Part shown: positions 44,103-54,984 of the stretch, piece after piece
Layout: each line of letters starts with the position of its first letter
Numbering within the stretch: the first letter of the stretch is position 1
NCBI RefSeq assembly: GCF_963169125.1
Contig: NC_084802.1
Location: 11,842,896 to 11,906,895, forward strand
Origin: Humulus lupulus
Lineage: Eukaryota; Streptophyta; Magnoliopsida; Rosales; Cannabaceae
Length of the DNA: 64,000 bases
Direction of reading: 5' to 3'
Program-made: the position numbers and the translations under genes
The notes under the pieces: generated by a model
Database searches by the model: none
Told to the model about the DNA's origin: nothing
Seen by the model: the letters and a program-made list of their open reading frames with translations, nothing else

Positions 44103-44273
44103 ATCACAATACTGACTTAAGCATCGGAGGGTCAGGATCCGAAGACCGGCCAAGGAAAGCCAACCCATGACTACCCATTAAACAGGTAAAAAGTTTCAAT
44201 TGTTTATTATTCTTTATTATAAGATCTCAATACTGACTTAAGCATCAGAGGGTCGACGGCTTTGCCGTCGACC
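44103..44273 (+). repeat. Duplicated phrase and perfect hairpin after Tat pol
   Basis: ATACTGACTTAAGCATC occurs near 44110 and again near 44230, about 121 bp apart. The second copy runs into a perfect 10-bp stem with a TTT loop, GGTCGACGGC at 44251-44260 and its complement at 44264-44273. It sits about 200 bp after the integrase stop. It could be a transcript-end or regulatory structure of the element. Confidence 0.7.
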
Positions 44274-44666
44274 GCACCCCCTGATATTAAACAAGATTCA
44301 AAGATAATAGTCAAGAGGCTAGCGTGTGATGATCCATGTATCAGAAGTCTGAAGTGAACCTGGACAAACACCTGATAATGCATAAGAATTCAGACTCGAC
44401 ACAAGTCCAAGCATCGCCATATAACATACCAACACTTGGACTAGGGAGAAAGGAGAAGGTTGTAGAAATGCTTGAGAAGACCAAGACAATAATCGTAGAG
44501 ACAACTTATGACGATTCCAGGTTTGAATATCTTCTGTTGAAACTTGACTTTACTTTCTCACCCGAACAAAAATATTGATTATGAATATTGTCATTTTACA
44601 ATAAAATTTACACTTGGCCAAGTCTTACATACAAAATAAGCCATTCCTCTATTGCCTGACCATTCT

Positions 44667-45050
44667 AGATGGATGGATTACCCTAAGTTGCCACTCCTTG
44701 TTATGTGACCATCCCCAGATGGATGGATTATCTTAGGTTGGCACTCCTTTCTACGTAACCATCCCCAGATGGATGGATTGCCACAGGCAAGCACTCCTTG
44801 TTGCATGACCATCCCCAGACGGATGGGTGACCCTAAGTTGCACCTCCTCGTTACACGACCATCCCCAGACGGATGGCTTGCCCTAGGTTGGCACTTTTTG
44901 TCACGCGACGGTCCTCGGACAGATGGATGGATCCCGGATGGATGGTGGACACCAGTCAGATGGATGGCCATAAATAGGCATTGTCTAGCACTCGACGATC
45001 CGCAGACCAATGAATGAATCTCTGACAGATGGATGATGAGTAGCTATTGT
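44667..45050 (+). repeat. 50-bp tandem repeat array in the Tat element
   Basis: Units start at 44667, 44717, 44767, 44817 and 44867 with an exact 50-bp step; a decayed unit starts near 44917 and traces continue to about 45050. Each unit opens AGA(T/C)GGATGG and ends GACCATCCCC. Open frames on both strands here are only products of the repeat. Tandem repeats between pol and the 3' LTR are known in Tat elements. Confidence 0.88.
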
Positions 45051-45677
45051 TTGTCACCTAACGTCCGATATCATTGTAGAATACTACCAATGGTGCCATC
45101 TGAGATAATCATATACCTCATGTAGAGGACCATGATCACAATCACTTTATGCTTGGTCAATTTGTATGATATTCATTAAACATCAATCACAGTTGACTAC
45201 CAACATTCAACTGTAGTGAAAAGCATGGTTTAACATAGAAAAACCTCAACGATACAACAGAGGGCACAGTTCAACATTCAAAAGGCCCAACAAAGAGCAT
45301 CAAAAGGCTCAACAACCAATATCACAATGTTAAACCAACAAAAGAGCAAAGCGTAAAAACAAAAAAAAACTAGGTGTTGACAAACTAAACATTGTCCAAC
45401 CGAGAAACAACACTCGACATACTACTAGTCACCTCAGAATCAATAATAAACTGATGCTCAACAATATCCCCAACGGCATGTCCAACAATCTGGTTGCCCC
45501 CATCCTCATCTTGAGGAATACCCGTGCCAAACTTAGGACCAATAGACCCCCCGTCGTCAAGGCCAACCTCATCCTCAAACATACCAACGCAGAGTTCCAA
45601 CTCTTCGTCTACCTTCCAATCCTTAGACTTGCCTTCTTTGAACTCTGTCAACATTTCTTTACGAGCTTTCCACATGG

Positions 45678-47589
45678 TGTAGAGTCCAAGAACTTTACTT
45701 AGCTAATTGTTTAGTAGTGTTATAGTATGTTTAGTGTTATCTTTGTTACTATGGATTTTTGGTTCAGACCGGGAATTATTTGGACACTCATAGTAGTACT
45801 TATAGATTTTCTAAGTTTAACCTATAGTTTAAGAATATTAAGTATAACCTAAGGTTTGATTAATGTGACTGATATTAAGGATTATATTTACTATATTATA
45901 AGGTTTAGACATCAACCAATAGGATTTTAAGCACATGTTATGAATGGTGATTAAGGATTAAAGATTTTTGAGGATTAAATTAAATAAGAGTAAAGTTTGA
46001 ATGTTATAGGGTCAGTCAGCAGCCTTGAGTACGTTGAGGGCTTAGTCAAGGCTGTTTACTCCATTCAAACTTAGCTAACAATGTGTAAATTCGTGTTTAA
46101 ATATTCAGCGTATGCCGATATATCGCAGCTATAGGGGGCGATATATCGCAGCACGTAGATACGGAAAACACGAATCGATGCACGGTCGCCTCGGGAACAA
46201 AGGTCCAGGCGATATATCGCCTATAGGGGGCGATATATCGCCTCCACCAGCATGTTTTCAAATACTTTTGAATTCTTTTCCTTTCAGCCATTCAAACTCC
46301 TTCAACAGTCCAGCATCTTTTGAACGAGTCTTCAGCCTCTGCTGAACGATTATTCAAATGATTTTCACCTAAAAAGCCATTATTTTTATTCAAGTAAAAT
46401 CAAGATATTTTCATTCCCAAACTCTATAAATAGGACCTAGTACCCAGCCATTATTCACCATTTGCTCTAAGTTCAGAAGCTGCTAGTGTTAAGTGAGTGT
46501 GAGAGTGTAAACACTTGGTTTGGGGAAAAAATATAAGCTTAAACATCATAAGCTTATCAAACACTTTGGGAAGTGAGTTCTATAGTATTTCGGTGGAGGT
46601 TAGATTGATCTTGCAATCTTTGAGGTAAACCCAAAACTATAGTTCCTTTCTGTATTTTATGTTATTTCCTTTCTCAAAACCTTCTACTCAGTCCCCTAAC
46701 CTTATTCTTATTTTGGTTAGGGAATCCAAGCTCTTAAGCATATAAGTCGGTAAGTATGTTTTTTTTATGGTTTAGTCTTTCCATCTCTTTCATTTCATCT
46801 CCTTTCTTAGACTCACTCTTTCTTATGGTTTTAGGAGTGTTCCAAAAGTCCCAACTCAGTCCATAATCCCGGTAACTTTGGTAAGGAAAATAGGCTAGAA
46901 TCAACATGTTATGTGCTTATGTTATCTATATGTTTTATGTTATTAAAAGTGTTATGATATGTATATGTATGTTTGTAGGCTTGGGCATATGACCCATATG
47001 ACTAACAAGACCCCAAATGGGTTATGGGCATATGACCTACTTAGCTAGTAGGACCCCACTAATCCCATGGGCATATGCTTGTTTAGTCTATGGGACCCCA
47101 AGTAATAATGGCCATTATAATAAGTGTATGTTATATGTGTTATGTTAAGTCTTTATGTTTTCTTATGAAATTATGTATATGACTTTGTGTTAGATTTTCC
47201 TTACTGGGCATTAGGCTCATTCCTTTCTGTTTTATGTGCAGGAAAATAAGCTTTAGAGGCGGTAAGATTCGTGACGCTTGGAGGATGTGTATCGATGATG
47301 AATGGAGTCAACGGGCCGAGCGTTAATCGATTCGAGGATGTAGTTTCGGTTTTATGTCTTTTTATATGTATTTTCCGCACTAATTATGTAATGTTTTATT
47401 ATTTTAAATTATGTTTTTGTTTTAAAGACAATGGGATCCCATATCCGTTTTGGTATTTACTTTGTAAATAACTCTTATTTTGCAAGTTATTCAATAAATT
47501 ATGGTATTTTCGCAAATGTAAGTTCTTTTAAGGATTTTATGTATAGTTTCGTTAATGGTCCAAATAGTCTAGATTAGTGGGTCATTACA
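45678..47589 (+). mobile_element. Solo LTR, family A, plus orientation (1,912 bp)
   Basis: It starts TGTAGAGTCC, ends GGTCATTACA, and is flanked by CATGG at 45673-45677 and 47590-47594. The TATA box CTATAAATAGG is at 46424-46434. Four GCGATATATCGC-type palindromes lie at 46114-46242. It is the same family as the inverted copy at 30669-32624. Confidence 0.92.
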
Positions 47590-49104
47590 CATGGCCTTCA
47601 CCTCAATGTCCTCCAGCTGAGCACATAAATCATTCGAATTCTTCTTCTCCTTAACTAGTTCGCTCACTTTATCCTTTAATTGCCTCTTCAACTCTTCATT
47701 TAATTCTTTACTTGCCTTAAGCCTCTCGTCAACTTTCGTAAGACTCGACCGAAGCTCGGTGTTGGACTTTCTAAGATCACAGTTTTCCCTTCCGAGGCGT
47801 TGATGGTCTCGACGAATATGAATCGCATTAGAGAGCATCTGTAAAAATAAACGAGTTAGTGCAAACAAAATATACAAAAATGAAATAAGTAAAATAGGTT
47901 GCTTACCCGATAGGCTCCAGACACCAAATCATTGGATGACTCGACGGATCCCATTTCCTTCAAACGAGTCTCATCACGAGGACACAAGAGGGCTTCGACA
48001 TATCCTTCAATAGACAAAGGGTTCGAATACACACAAGTATTCTTTGGAATAATGACAGAGATATTTTCTTCCTCCTCATCAAAATCAACCCTAGGCTTCT
48101 TGCTTGATCCTCCTTCGATGACCTTTGAAGGAACAGTACTCTTTGAGGGCACGAGGTTTATTGATGGCTCTACCGCCGACAAATGACCTTTCTTCTTACT
48201 CGCCGCTTTCTTGGCTTTTGCCAAGGCATCAAGACCGAAAGGCATTTTGAATGACATCTTTTTCGAAAAAATTTCCGATAGATTACGTTCTTCTTCAGAA
48301 GAATAAACTTGATACCAATCAACTCTAAAGCTCGCTTCAACAAAAAAATAGGAATACGACCATCTAGTCTAATAAGAAGATTACCTTCACTCCGCCCCTC
48401 GACTTTGCTCCAAAGAAAACTGGAAGTCAAATTTGATTCCTTTAACAATTTTTTCCAACTTCGTTGCTTTTCAGGAATTGCTAAAATTTTCTTCAAATTT
48501 TGGTCACTATCGTACGACAAAGCAAGAAGTATGGTCAATTCTTTATCCACAAAAAGAAAAAGAAAAAGAAAAACACCAACATTAGGATTTCAATAGGTTG
48601 GAAACAAAAGACACAAGAAAAATAGGTAAAATAATCTAGCATGCAACACCTACCTAATACCCGCCAACTAGTAGGAAACCTATCGGTTCTAGACGAGAAC
48701 ATTTCTTTTCCATGGAAGAAACAATAGTATTCTTTCCACCCACGGTCATTGGATTTTATATTGCAAACCAAGGACTCGTCTTCATTACGAGACACAAAAC
48801 TATATCTTCCCTTCTCTTTATCATGTTCCCTCACTGTGTAATGAGCACGAAACTCTACTAACTCAACACTCATCCCGAACACCTCAGTAAACCTTTCGAT
48901 GCCTAAGAGCACTCTCCATGCATTAGGCATTAGCTGACTAGGGGCTATCTGATACCAGTTAAGTACTTTTGAAACAAAAGGAGGGAAGGGGAACCTGAAG
49001 CCTTGATGAAAGGTGTACTCATACATACCACACCAACCAGGGGTATCCCAATTGACCCGTTCGACAAACCTGGGTAACCTCATCTTAATATTATGAGGAA
49101 TACC

Positions 49105-49697
49105 TGTTGACCCAGATTTTGGTCAACTGACACGGAGTCAGAATATGCTTGATATGAATTAATGTGTTGAGAAGAACGTAATGACAAAAAGTAATAAGAA
49201 CACGATATTTTTATAGTGGTTCAGCCCCAGGATCTGGTAATAACCTACGTCCACTTAGACTGTTATTGATATAAGAATCAAAGGAGTGATCAAAGAACAA
49301 GGGTTCAATGAGTTTCACTAACCTCTGAAGAAAAATACAATATTCCAAGGAGAATTACTCTAATCTAAAATAATTCAAAAGCCAAAAGTCCCTTCCTTGA
49401 GCTATCCTTTCCTATTTATAGGCTCAAGGGGGATTACATGATTTAGTTGCCAATATTCTCTCCTAAATAATCGGATATTCAGGAGATTGTGTGAATTAAA
49501 TTCAGGATCTACAAAGATTTTTACAGTAATATGACATTGCATGCGGAACTATCGACCAGACTGGTCGCAGGTATGACTGGGCTGCTTACCACTTCTAATA
49601 CGTCTTCTGGTCGATACACTAGCAGAGTTCCTCCAGGTGTCTGCCACGTGTCCAGGGATCACTTGCCACGTCATCAATGCCAATTTTTTGGATAACA
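49105..49697 (-). mobile_element. Solo LTR (593 bp)
   Basis: It starts TGTTGACCC, ends GGATAACA, and has a perfect ATACC duplication at 49100-49104 and 49698-49702. A minus-strand CCTATAAATAGG near 49412-49424 suggests minus orientation. It splits exon 1 of the antisense ORF; joining the flanks at one ATACC restores the reading. Confidence 0.88.
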
Positions 49698-50059
49698 ATA
49701 CCGAAAGATAATCTCATCTTAGCTAAAAGGGGAACTGTTAGTTGGGTTTCAGGATTTGCCCGTAGAATACCTTGTGATCGGCCAGAGAAGCTTGGCCCAT
49801 CATCTTCACCCACCAGTTGCGCCAAGATATAACCCATCACAGGAGCTTCTTTGTCAGGTACCGCCAACCCGACGACATCATGGTCTTCAATATCCCCACC
49901 ATAATAATCATCTACCACTGTAACAGGATTAATAGGCAAAGCATCTAGGACATCATCACCAAAGTCGTCATCCATATTGATAACCTGCTGACCATTACTA
50001 TCAGTATCGAAATCTACCTCTACAAATGCGGGGTAGAACGCACTCCCGACGCTCGACAT

Positions 50060-51054
50060 AGACTCCTATTCATGACATAGGTTGTCAAAATTTTAAATAT
50101 ATATATATATGATATTGCAATACAAAAAGCCTAATTGGCTATTTCACACAACACATTAAGGACATAGAACCTCAAATGCTCTATTCTCACACAACGATTC
50201 CACTGGAGACACCAATAAAAGTGTCCCATTTTAGCGCGTAACACTTGTTCACGATCCACCAAAGTATTACGACTCAGTTTCCTACGTTAGGGACAACCTA
50301 AGGGGTACTCCCTTTTTATCACCCTACGTTAGGAAAAGAAAATGGCCTAAAGTCCTAAAACAACTTAAAAGGCTATGTGTTCTTCTTAGGATGAATACAG
50401 TACATATATGTGAGGGAACCTTGAAAAATAAAGGGATTGCTCCTGCACCGCACATCTCCGCTCCGACGCTCTGTCCTAGCCTCCGTACTGAGTTGGGTGA
50501 GCACTTAGCAAAACAAGATGGAGAATATATGCTATAGCAAAACAAAATGAAGAATATGTACCATATTCCATGGCCCATACGTTAGGCCCAATAGTAAGTT
50601 TTCTTTTTCTCTTTTCAATTAAACATTTATATACATATTGCATATATGTGATATATTCTTGATGAAGTATATATATTTTTATCACATATAAATAATATTT
50701 ATTATAATATATATTACACGCAATAGTATATTATGCATCATAATAGTCAATTCTTAGGCATAATATATATATGTGTGTTTAATATATATACCTGATACAT
50801 AATCTTAAAATATATTTTATTAAATAAACATAATAATTATTATAATAAGAAGTGTATATATATTATTAAATTATCAAGTTCCATTTCAAATTGTTCTTTT
50901 TTTTTTTGAAAAAGAAGCCACACCTCAACAAAAATCTAACATTTTTCTAGATCACTCGACAGAATTATCAAAACTACATATCTTAAATTTTTTGCCAGTC
51001 GACGCTACTACTCTCCGAGCCAACTTAACTTGACTTAGAAAGTAAGGGACAAAC
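50060..51054 (+). other. Tat element 3' region before the LTR
   Basis: Non-coding and AT-rich in its second half, with TA-rich stretches at 50090-50110 and 50630-50880. The last bases before the LTR, AGAAAGTAAGGGACAAAC, are purine-rich and could be the polypurine tract. The 5' flank of the antisense ORF, which would hold its promoter, is here. Confidence 0.55.
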
Positions 51055-51730
51055 TGTAGTGGCCAAAAATTGCACCAGGCCCAAATCAATTATGTCATCA
51101 ACCTAATCAGAAACTATATCCCATTAAACACTAAAGAGACCATCAAGTTAAGTCCGTAAGAAACTACTCTAAACAACCAGGCCCAGTCTATGCCCCAAAT
51201 AAACCTTAGCCCACTCATCAAGAGTAGTGTTGGATTTTGACTACTCTGTAAGCCCAAAAAGCTTTATAGCACCAAAACAAGTCAAAAACGTGGGCAAGGG
51301 AGTTGGGTCAATCTATAACTCACCCAAGAGAATAGGTCTGCCTCCTTTTCAGGAGGAAGATCGATTCTCACGCTCACTCCTCAGTGGCTAAGCAACAAAC
51401 CATTGAAAACTCTATAAAAACAAGTTTCTGGACCTGAAAAAGAAAAAGGCATTTTTTATTCAAAAACTCAATCTCTCTCGAATACTGTTAGACCAATCAC
51501 TTAGATCATCCCTCACCACCACGTTATGGTGGATTTATTCACTTGTTGTTTACTTTCTTTACATTTTCTTTATTCTATACTTGAATTGCTTACTGACTTG
51601 ACTGTCGGAGTCCCTTCGGCTGGCACCACCCCGGTGTCCCAAGGCTTTTACGGTCTTTCTTCCTTTGTTCTACAGGTTGTCAGTGCTCGCGATCCATCCT
51701 TTCTGATCATTGTAGATTTCAGCCTCTACA
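51055..51730 (+). repeat. 3' LTR of the Tat element
   Basis: 676 bp, TGTAGTGGCC to CAGCCTCTACA, followed by TGGTA at 51731-51735. Confidence 0.93.
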
Positions 51731-51920
51731 TGGTAACACCTAAGGGGGTTGGTTGAATTTGAAAATCAATTGGTGATCTCAAACTTTATGAATAGAGACC
51801 ATTGTTTACTTGTAAGACAACTACTTTTATATCCACAAAGATCTTGGCTAGAAAATACACCAAGAGCTTGATAAATCTAGAAAGTTATTTCTTATACTTG
51901 AGAGTCCCTTAGTGCTTAAA
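51731..51920 (+). mobile_element. Right part of the split family-B LTR
   Basis: It continues the LTR begun at 34322 and matches the family-B solo LTR from its GGTAACA phrase to CCCTTAGTGCTT. Similarity then stops, so the 3' end of this LTR is lost. The following 51921-52240 shows no gene. Confidence 0.7.
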
Positions 51921-52248
51921 GCTTAAAATAAATTAACATTTTCATGGATTTATTATAAAATATTTAATAACTAAAAATATTAATTTTAATTTAATTTGTG
52001 TCTGATTTTTCAGGACCTAAATGCATTTGGGCATAAACAAAAAGAAAGAAGAATGAAATAACTAAAATTGAAGAAAATAAGTAAAAGTGACATTTTTGAA
52101 GGCCCAAAACCCATATGAGTAGCCCAGGCCCCTTTTCTCTCCTAGCCTATCTGGCACACTAGCTTTGTCTTCACTTTGCAAAAATACCAACTTTTGCGAA
52201 AACTGCCATTGCAAAAATGCCAATTTCTGCAAAATGCACAACCTTCTG

Positions 52249-52350
52249 ATTTTTAAATGATCAAAACTACATTATTGTTCTATTTGTTGTGGAACTCCAT
52301 TACTGTCTTCTTCAGCTGAAAATGGAAATCCCAAAAAACCTCCCATTTGA
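52249..52350 (-). pseudogene. Cytosolic sulfotransferase relic 4 (short fragment)
   Basis: About 100 bp on the minus strand reads FLGFPFSAEED, NGVPQQIEQ and CSFDHLKI, matching residues ~245-273 of the intact paralog. It carries a stop before CSF. Nothing else of the gene is recognisable on either side. It is a separate copy, because relic 3 also contains this segment. Confidence 0.75.
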
Positions 52351-52360
52351 ATCTCCATGA

Positions 52361-52620
52361 AACCCACATTAATCTCAAAGTTTGAGTCCACTATACCCAT
52401 GAAACTATTTTGTTAATGCTTTTGTGGTTTTGTTTGTAATTTTTTTTTTGTTGTTTTGTTATTTTTATAAATAATCAATTTGTTTATTTAAAAATTCAAA
52501 GTTTGAATCCATTGAACCCACATAATTCTCAAAGTTTGAGACCATTATACCCATGAAAATGTTTTGTTTATGTTTTTGTGGTTTTGTTTGTAATTTTTTT
52601 GGTTTTTTTTATATGTTATT
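52361..52620. repeat. Tandem duplication, ~155-bp unit
   Basis: AACCCACAT and CTCAAAGTTTGAG phrases at 52361-52450 recur from 52516 to about 52607 with some substitutions. The sequence is T-rich and non-coding. From here to 53494 no gene is seen. Confidence 0.7.
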
Positions 52621-53494
52621 TTTGCAATTTTTCGATGTGAATTCAATGAAATCTTTAGGTATGTTTTTTAAGGTTTGAATTTAATGACAATTTTTGTTTG
52701 TAATCTTTAAATTTCAATTTGTATCAATAAATTTTACAAACTATTTATATAAAAATGAATGTATTTTAAGTGAAAGTATTAGTAGTACGTCTTTTTGGAA
52801 CACTTGAGTTAAATTTGATCGTGTACCCCATAATTGATGCTTACCATCTAAACATTCTTTTAGAAGCTAAGTATATAAATTTGAAAGAGCTATCAGAATA
52901 TATAGTCACCTACAATTATTTCGTCACTGCAATTTTCTTTTATAGAACTTTTTGTTCTTGTTTGGTTTTAATCTCGTAAATCCATTTTGTTGTTTTTGTT
53001 CTTTTTATCAGATTTTTCTTTAAAATTAACTTGTGAATGTGATTTGATGTACCAATTATTGGTTCATAGCTGAAACATTATTTTAAAACGTTCATTGGCA
53101 CCCAAAATGCTTTTTTACTGGAAAAGAAAGCCGTTAAAAGTTTATCAATTTAATAAGATATATTACTCTTCTTAAAACTTTTCGAAGTAAGATACATAAT
53201 TAAAGGTCTCGATTGAACTTTTTATATGCATAAAACATATAAGAATTAAGCATTTGAGTCTCCTCAGAGTCCACCACAAATATCAACTCTTAACAAAAAC
53301 TACTAACGACTGCAACTACATGTATTATTGCCGTTAAAATATTTGAATTGATACATACGTATAACAATTAACACTATTTAGTATTTATACCACAAACATC
53401 ATCACTTCATACAAAGATATATAGCAATAACAAGTTCCTTTTTGCCCTAAGACAATGGACAAAAATATAAACAAAAAAATAAAATCAAAGCTAG

Positions 53495-54496
53495 CTAGAA
53501 ATTAAACATTAAACCAGATTGTCCAAATTTTTCTTGGATGAGTTTTTTTCCACGCTCTGCCATTTGAGGTGTTAAATAGTTCATCCAGTCTCCCATCTCA
53601 CCTTTCCTAAAGAATGAACTATTGGACAGCTCGAATAACCCAATAGAATATTTACCGGTCTTATTGACACTTAAACTTTTCAAATGCTCCAAGCTACATA
53701 ATCGTTCTATTTCTTTCGGAACACCTTGGTTTTCTTCCTCAACTGAAAATGGAAATCCCAAAAACTCTGCTATCTTTTTAATGAAAAACACATTGTCTCT
53801 TTTAAGGTCTTCATATTTCAAAAATAATATCTTGTGAGGCATCTCTAAGCTTGCATTCCAAAACCCCAAAACATGGTCCCAAAATGGTCCAAATGCATGG
53901 ATTCCTTTACAAAACATATCGAAAGACTCTTCTAAATGGCGTGGTTCAATTTTATCCCCAAAAAATTTATGAGAAAAGTGCCAATGAGAAACAAATACAT
54001 CCAATGGATTTCTACAAATGTATACAATTTTACAATCTGAGTGCTTGATGGAAGGTGGTAATGAAGAGTAAGGAATATGTGTATTCATAATTCTTGGCTT
54101 CATGTTTTCGATAGGTAATGATAATTCAAGCAAGGGGATAAGTTGGTGTGGATTGGTAGTAAACAAAGGGCTATTGTTATTATCATTAGTGCGTGGTTTG
54201 AAATCAAAATCAGTACGTTTCATAATTGTAAAAACAAGAGATTTTAACCAAGTAGTACCTGATTTTGGACATGAAGCTAATAAAATATCTTCATTTCGTG
54301 CCACAAATCGAGTTTGAAGGGATATTAAACCTTTTATTGAAAACTCTCGAATCCAAAATCCTTGGTAACGATAGCGATAGACATCACCAACCGGGTCTTT
54401 AACTTTTTCAAGTTTTGCCAAAATGTTATCAACTGTACTCTCATCTGTCTCCACTTCTTCCTCCTTGTTCTTCATACTAACATTTGATATTTCCAT
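53495..54496 (-). CDS. Cytosolic sulfotransferase (SOT family), intact
   Basis: An intronless 333-aa ORF, the usual length and structure for plant cytosolic SOTs, which move a sulfonate group from PAPS to a hydroxyl on small molecules such as flavonoids, hormones or other metabolites. The PAPS loop PKSGTTW is at 77-83, the catalytic His140 in NTHIPYSSLP, the 3'-phosphate-binding RNPLDVFVS at 162-170, and the C-terminal RKGEMGDW at 297-304. The start at 54496 (MEISNV) is preferred over an ATG 24 bp upstream because the paralogs share it. A TATA-proximal block lies 109 bp upstream. It is the only complete copy among six SOT loci here. The acceptor substrate cannot be read from sequence. Confidence 0.93.
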   Translation of the reverse strand: MEISNVSMKNKEEEVETDESTVDNILAKLEKVKDPVGDVYRYRYQGFWIREFSIKGLISLQTRFVARNEDILLASCPKSGTTWLKSLVFTIMKRTDFDFKPRTNDNNNSPLFTTNPHQLIPLLELSLPIENMKPRIMNTHIPYSSLPPSIKHSDCKIVYICRNPLDVFVSHWHFSHKFFGDKIEPRHLEESFDMFCKGIHAFGPFWDHVLGFWNASLEMPHKILFLKYEDLKRDNVFFIKKIAEFLGFPFSVEEENQGVPKEIERLCSLEHLKSLSVNKTGKYSIGLFELSNSSFFRKGEMGDWMNYLTPQMAERGKKLIQEKFGQSGLMFNF

Positions 54497-54600
54497 TATA
54501 ACTGGACAATAGAAGCTCAATTATATGAAGAAAATTATTCTCCCAACAAAGTTGTAGAGAAATATGCTAGAGATCAGGAGTAATGAGTGACTACACCCTC

Positions 54601-54616
54601 AATCCTTTAAATATAG
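54601..54616 (-). promoter_or_regulatory. TATA-proximal block of the intact SOT gene
   Basis: Minus-strand CTATATTTAAAGGATT lies about 109 bp before the start codon. The same block occurs at the same distance in relic 2 and slightly altered in relic 6 (60671-60687). Confidence 0.65.
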
Positions 54617-54717
54617 CAATGAAAAAAAAATTCATTATCTTTTTCTTTATTAGATATAATCTATAAATTCAATTCAATTCAATCATTTCTTTCTTTATCT
54701 GACAAAAACAACAATAA

Positions 54718-54762
54718 TAATGTTTTTGTTGCACCTACAGACTTTCGGTGATACATGATATC
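54718..54762 (-). promoter_or_regulatory. Conserved distal promoter block of the intact SOT gene
   Basis: Homologous to 29063-29113 and 60498-60538 in the same orientation relative to each SOT copy. It contains TGTATCACCGAAAGTC on the minus strand. It may mark a regulatory module or simply the edge of the duplicated unit. Confidence 0.5.
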
Positions 54763-54873
54763 ATAATAATTGGAGTCGGTCACCAACTATATACTATTAT
54801 TTTTAAAAAATAATGTGTGTCTATTCTTTTCTCTTCGTCGTCATTGCGTGACTAAAAGTAAACATCATCGATC

Positions 54874-54901
54874 TATATATATATATATATATATATATAT
54901 T
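54874..54901. repeat. (TA)n microsatellite
   Basis: About 13 uninterrupted TA units upstream of the intact SOT gene, likely polymorphic between individuals. Confidence 0.85.
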
Positions 54902-54984
54902 CACATAAATGCAAAATTGATTTTAACGTTAGTGTAATTATTGTTGTGTACGTAGCTAGAGAGAGATAATATTTAGTTTATATT

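Larger units (their letters stand above)
45385..50059 (-). pseudogene. Antisense ORF of the Tat element, with apparent introns
   Basis: Exon 1 begins at 50059 (MSSVGSAFYPAFVEV), is cut by the solo LTR at 49105-49697, and continues to about 48654. It includes RLPRFVERVNWDTPGWCGMY and FPPFVSKVLNWYQIAPSQL, which resemble the domain named putative gypsy-type transposon in Pfam (PF04195, from memory). An intron runs about 48653-48541 with a pyrimidine-rich end. Exon 2 (48540-47907) has one slip in a T run near 48345. A second intron is 47906-47839 (GTAAG to ACAG). Exon 3 is a coiled coil (LRSSLTKVDERLKASKELN), cut by the LTR at 45678-47589 and ending at 45385. Function unknown. Confidence 0.75.
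34741..51730 (+). mobile_element. Tat-lineage Ty3/Gypsy retrotransposon with four nested solo LTRs
   Basis: The LTRs are 34741-35414 (674 bp) and 51055-51730 (676 bp), both starting TGTAGTG and ending CTCTACA. The flanks CGGTA and TGGTA are a target-site duplication with one change. About 26 LTR differences counted by hand give near 3.9%. Removing the nested LTRs and their duplications leaves about 11.5 kb. Order: primer site, gag, protease, RT, RNase H, second RNase H-like domain, integrase, tandem repeats, antisense ORF, LTR. The second RNase H and the antisense ORF are marks of the Tat group. Confidence 0.93.

Noticed and set aside
44678..45017. ORFs of 110 and 82 codons on opposite strands
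   Set aside because: Both are translations of the 50-bp tandem repeat, which happens to lack stops.
44667..45050. CRISPR-like array
   Set aside because: Units are contiguous and diverged with no unique spacers, and the genome is a plant's.
53622..54317. Plus-strand ORFs opposite the intact SOT gene
   Set aside because: They are shadows of the well-supported minus-strand SOT frame.
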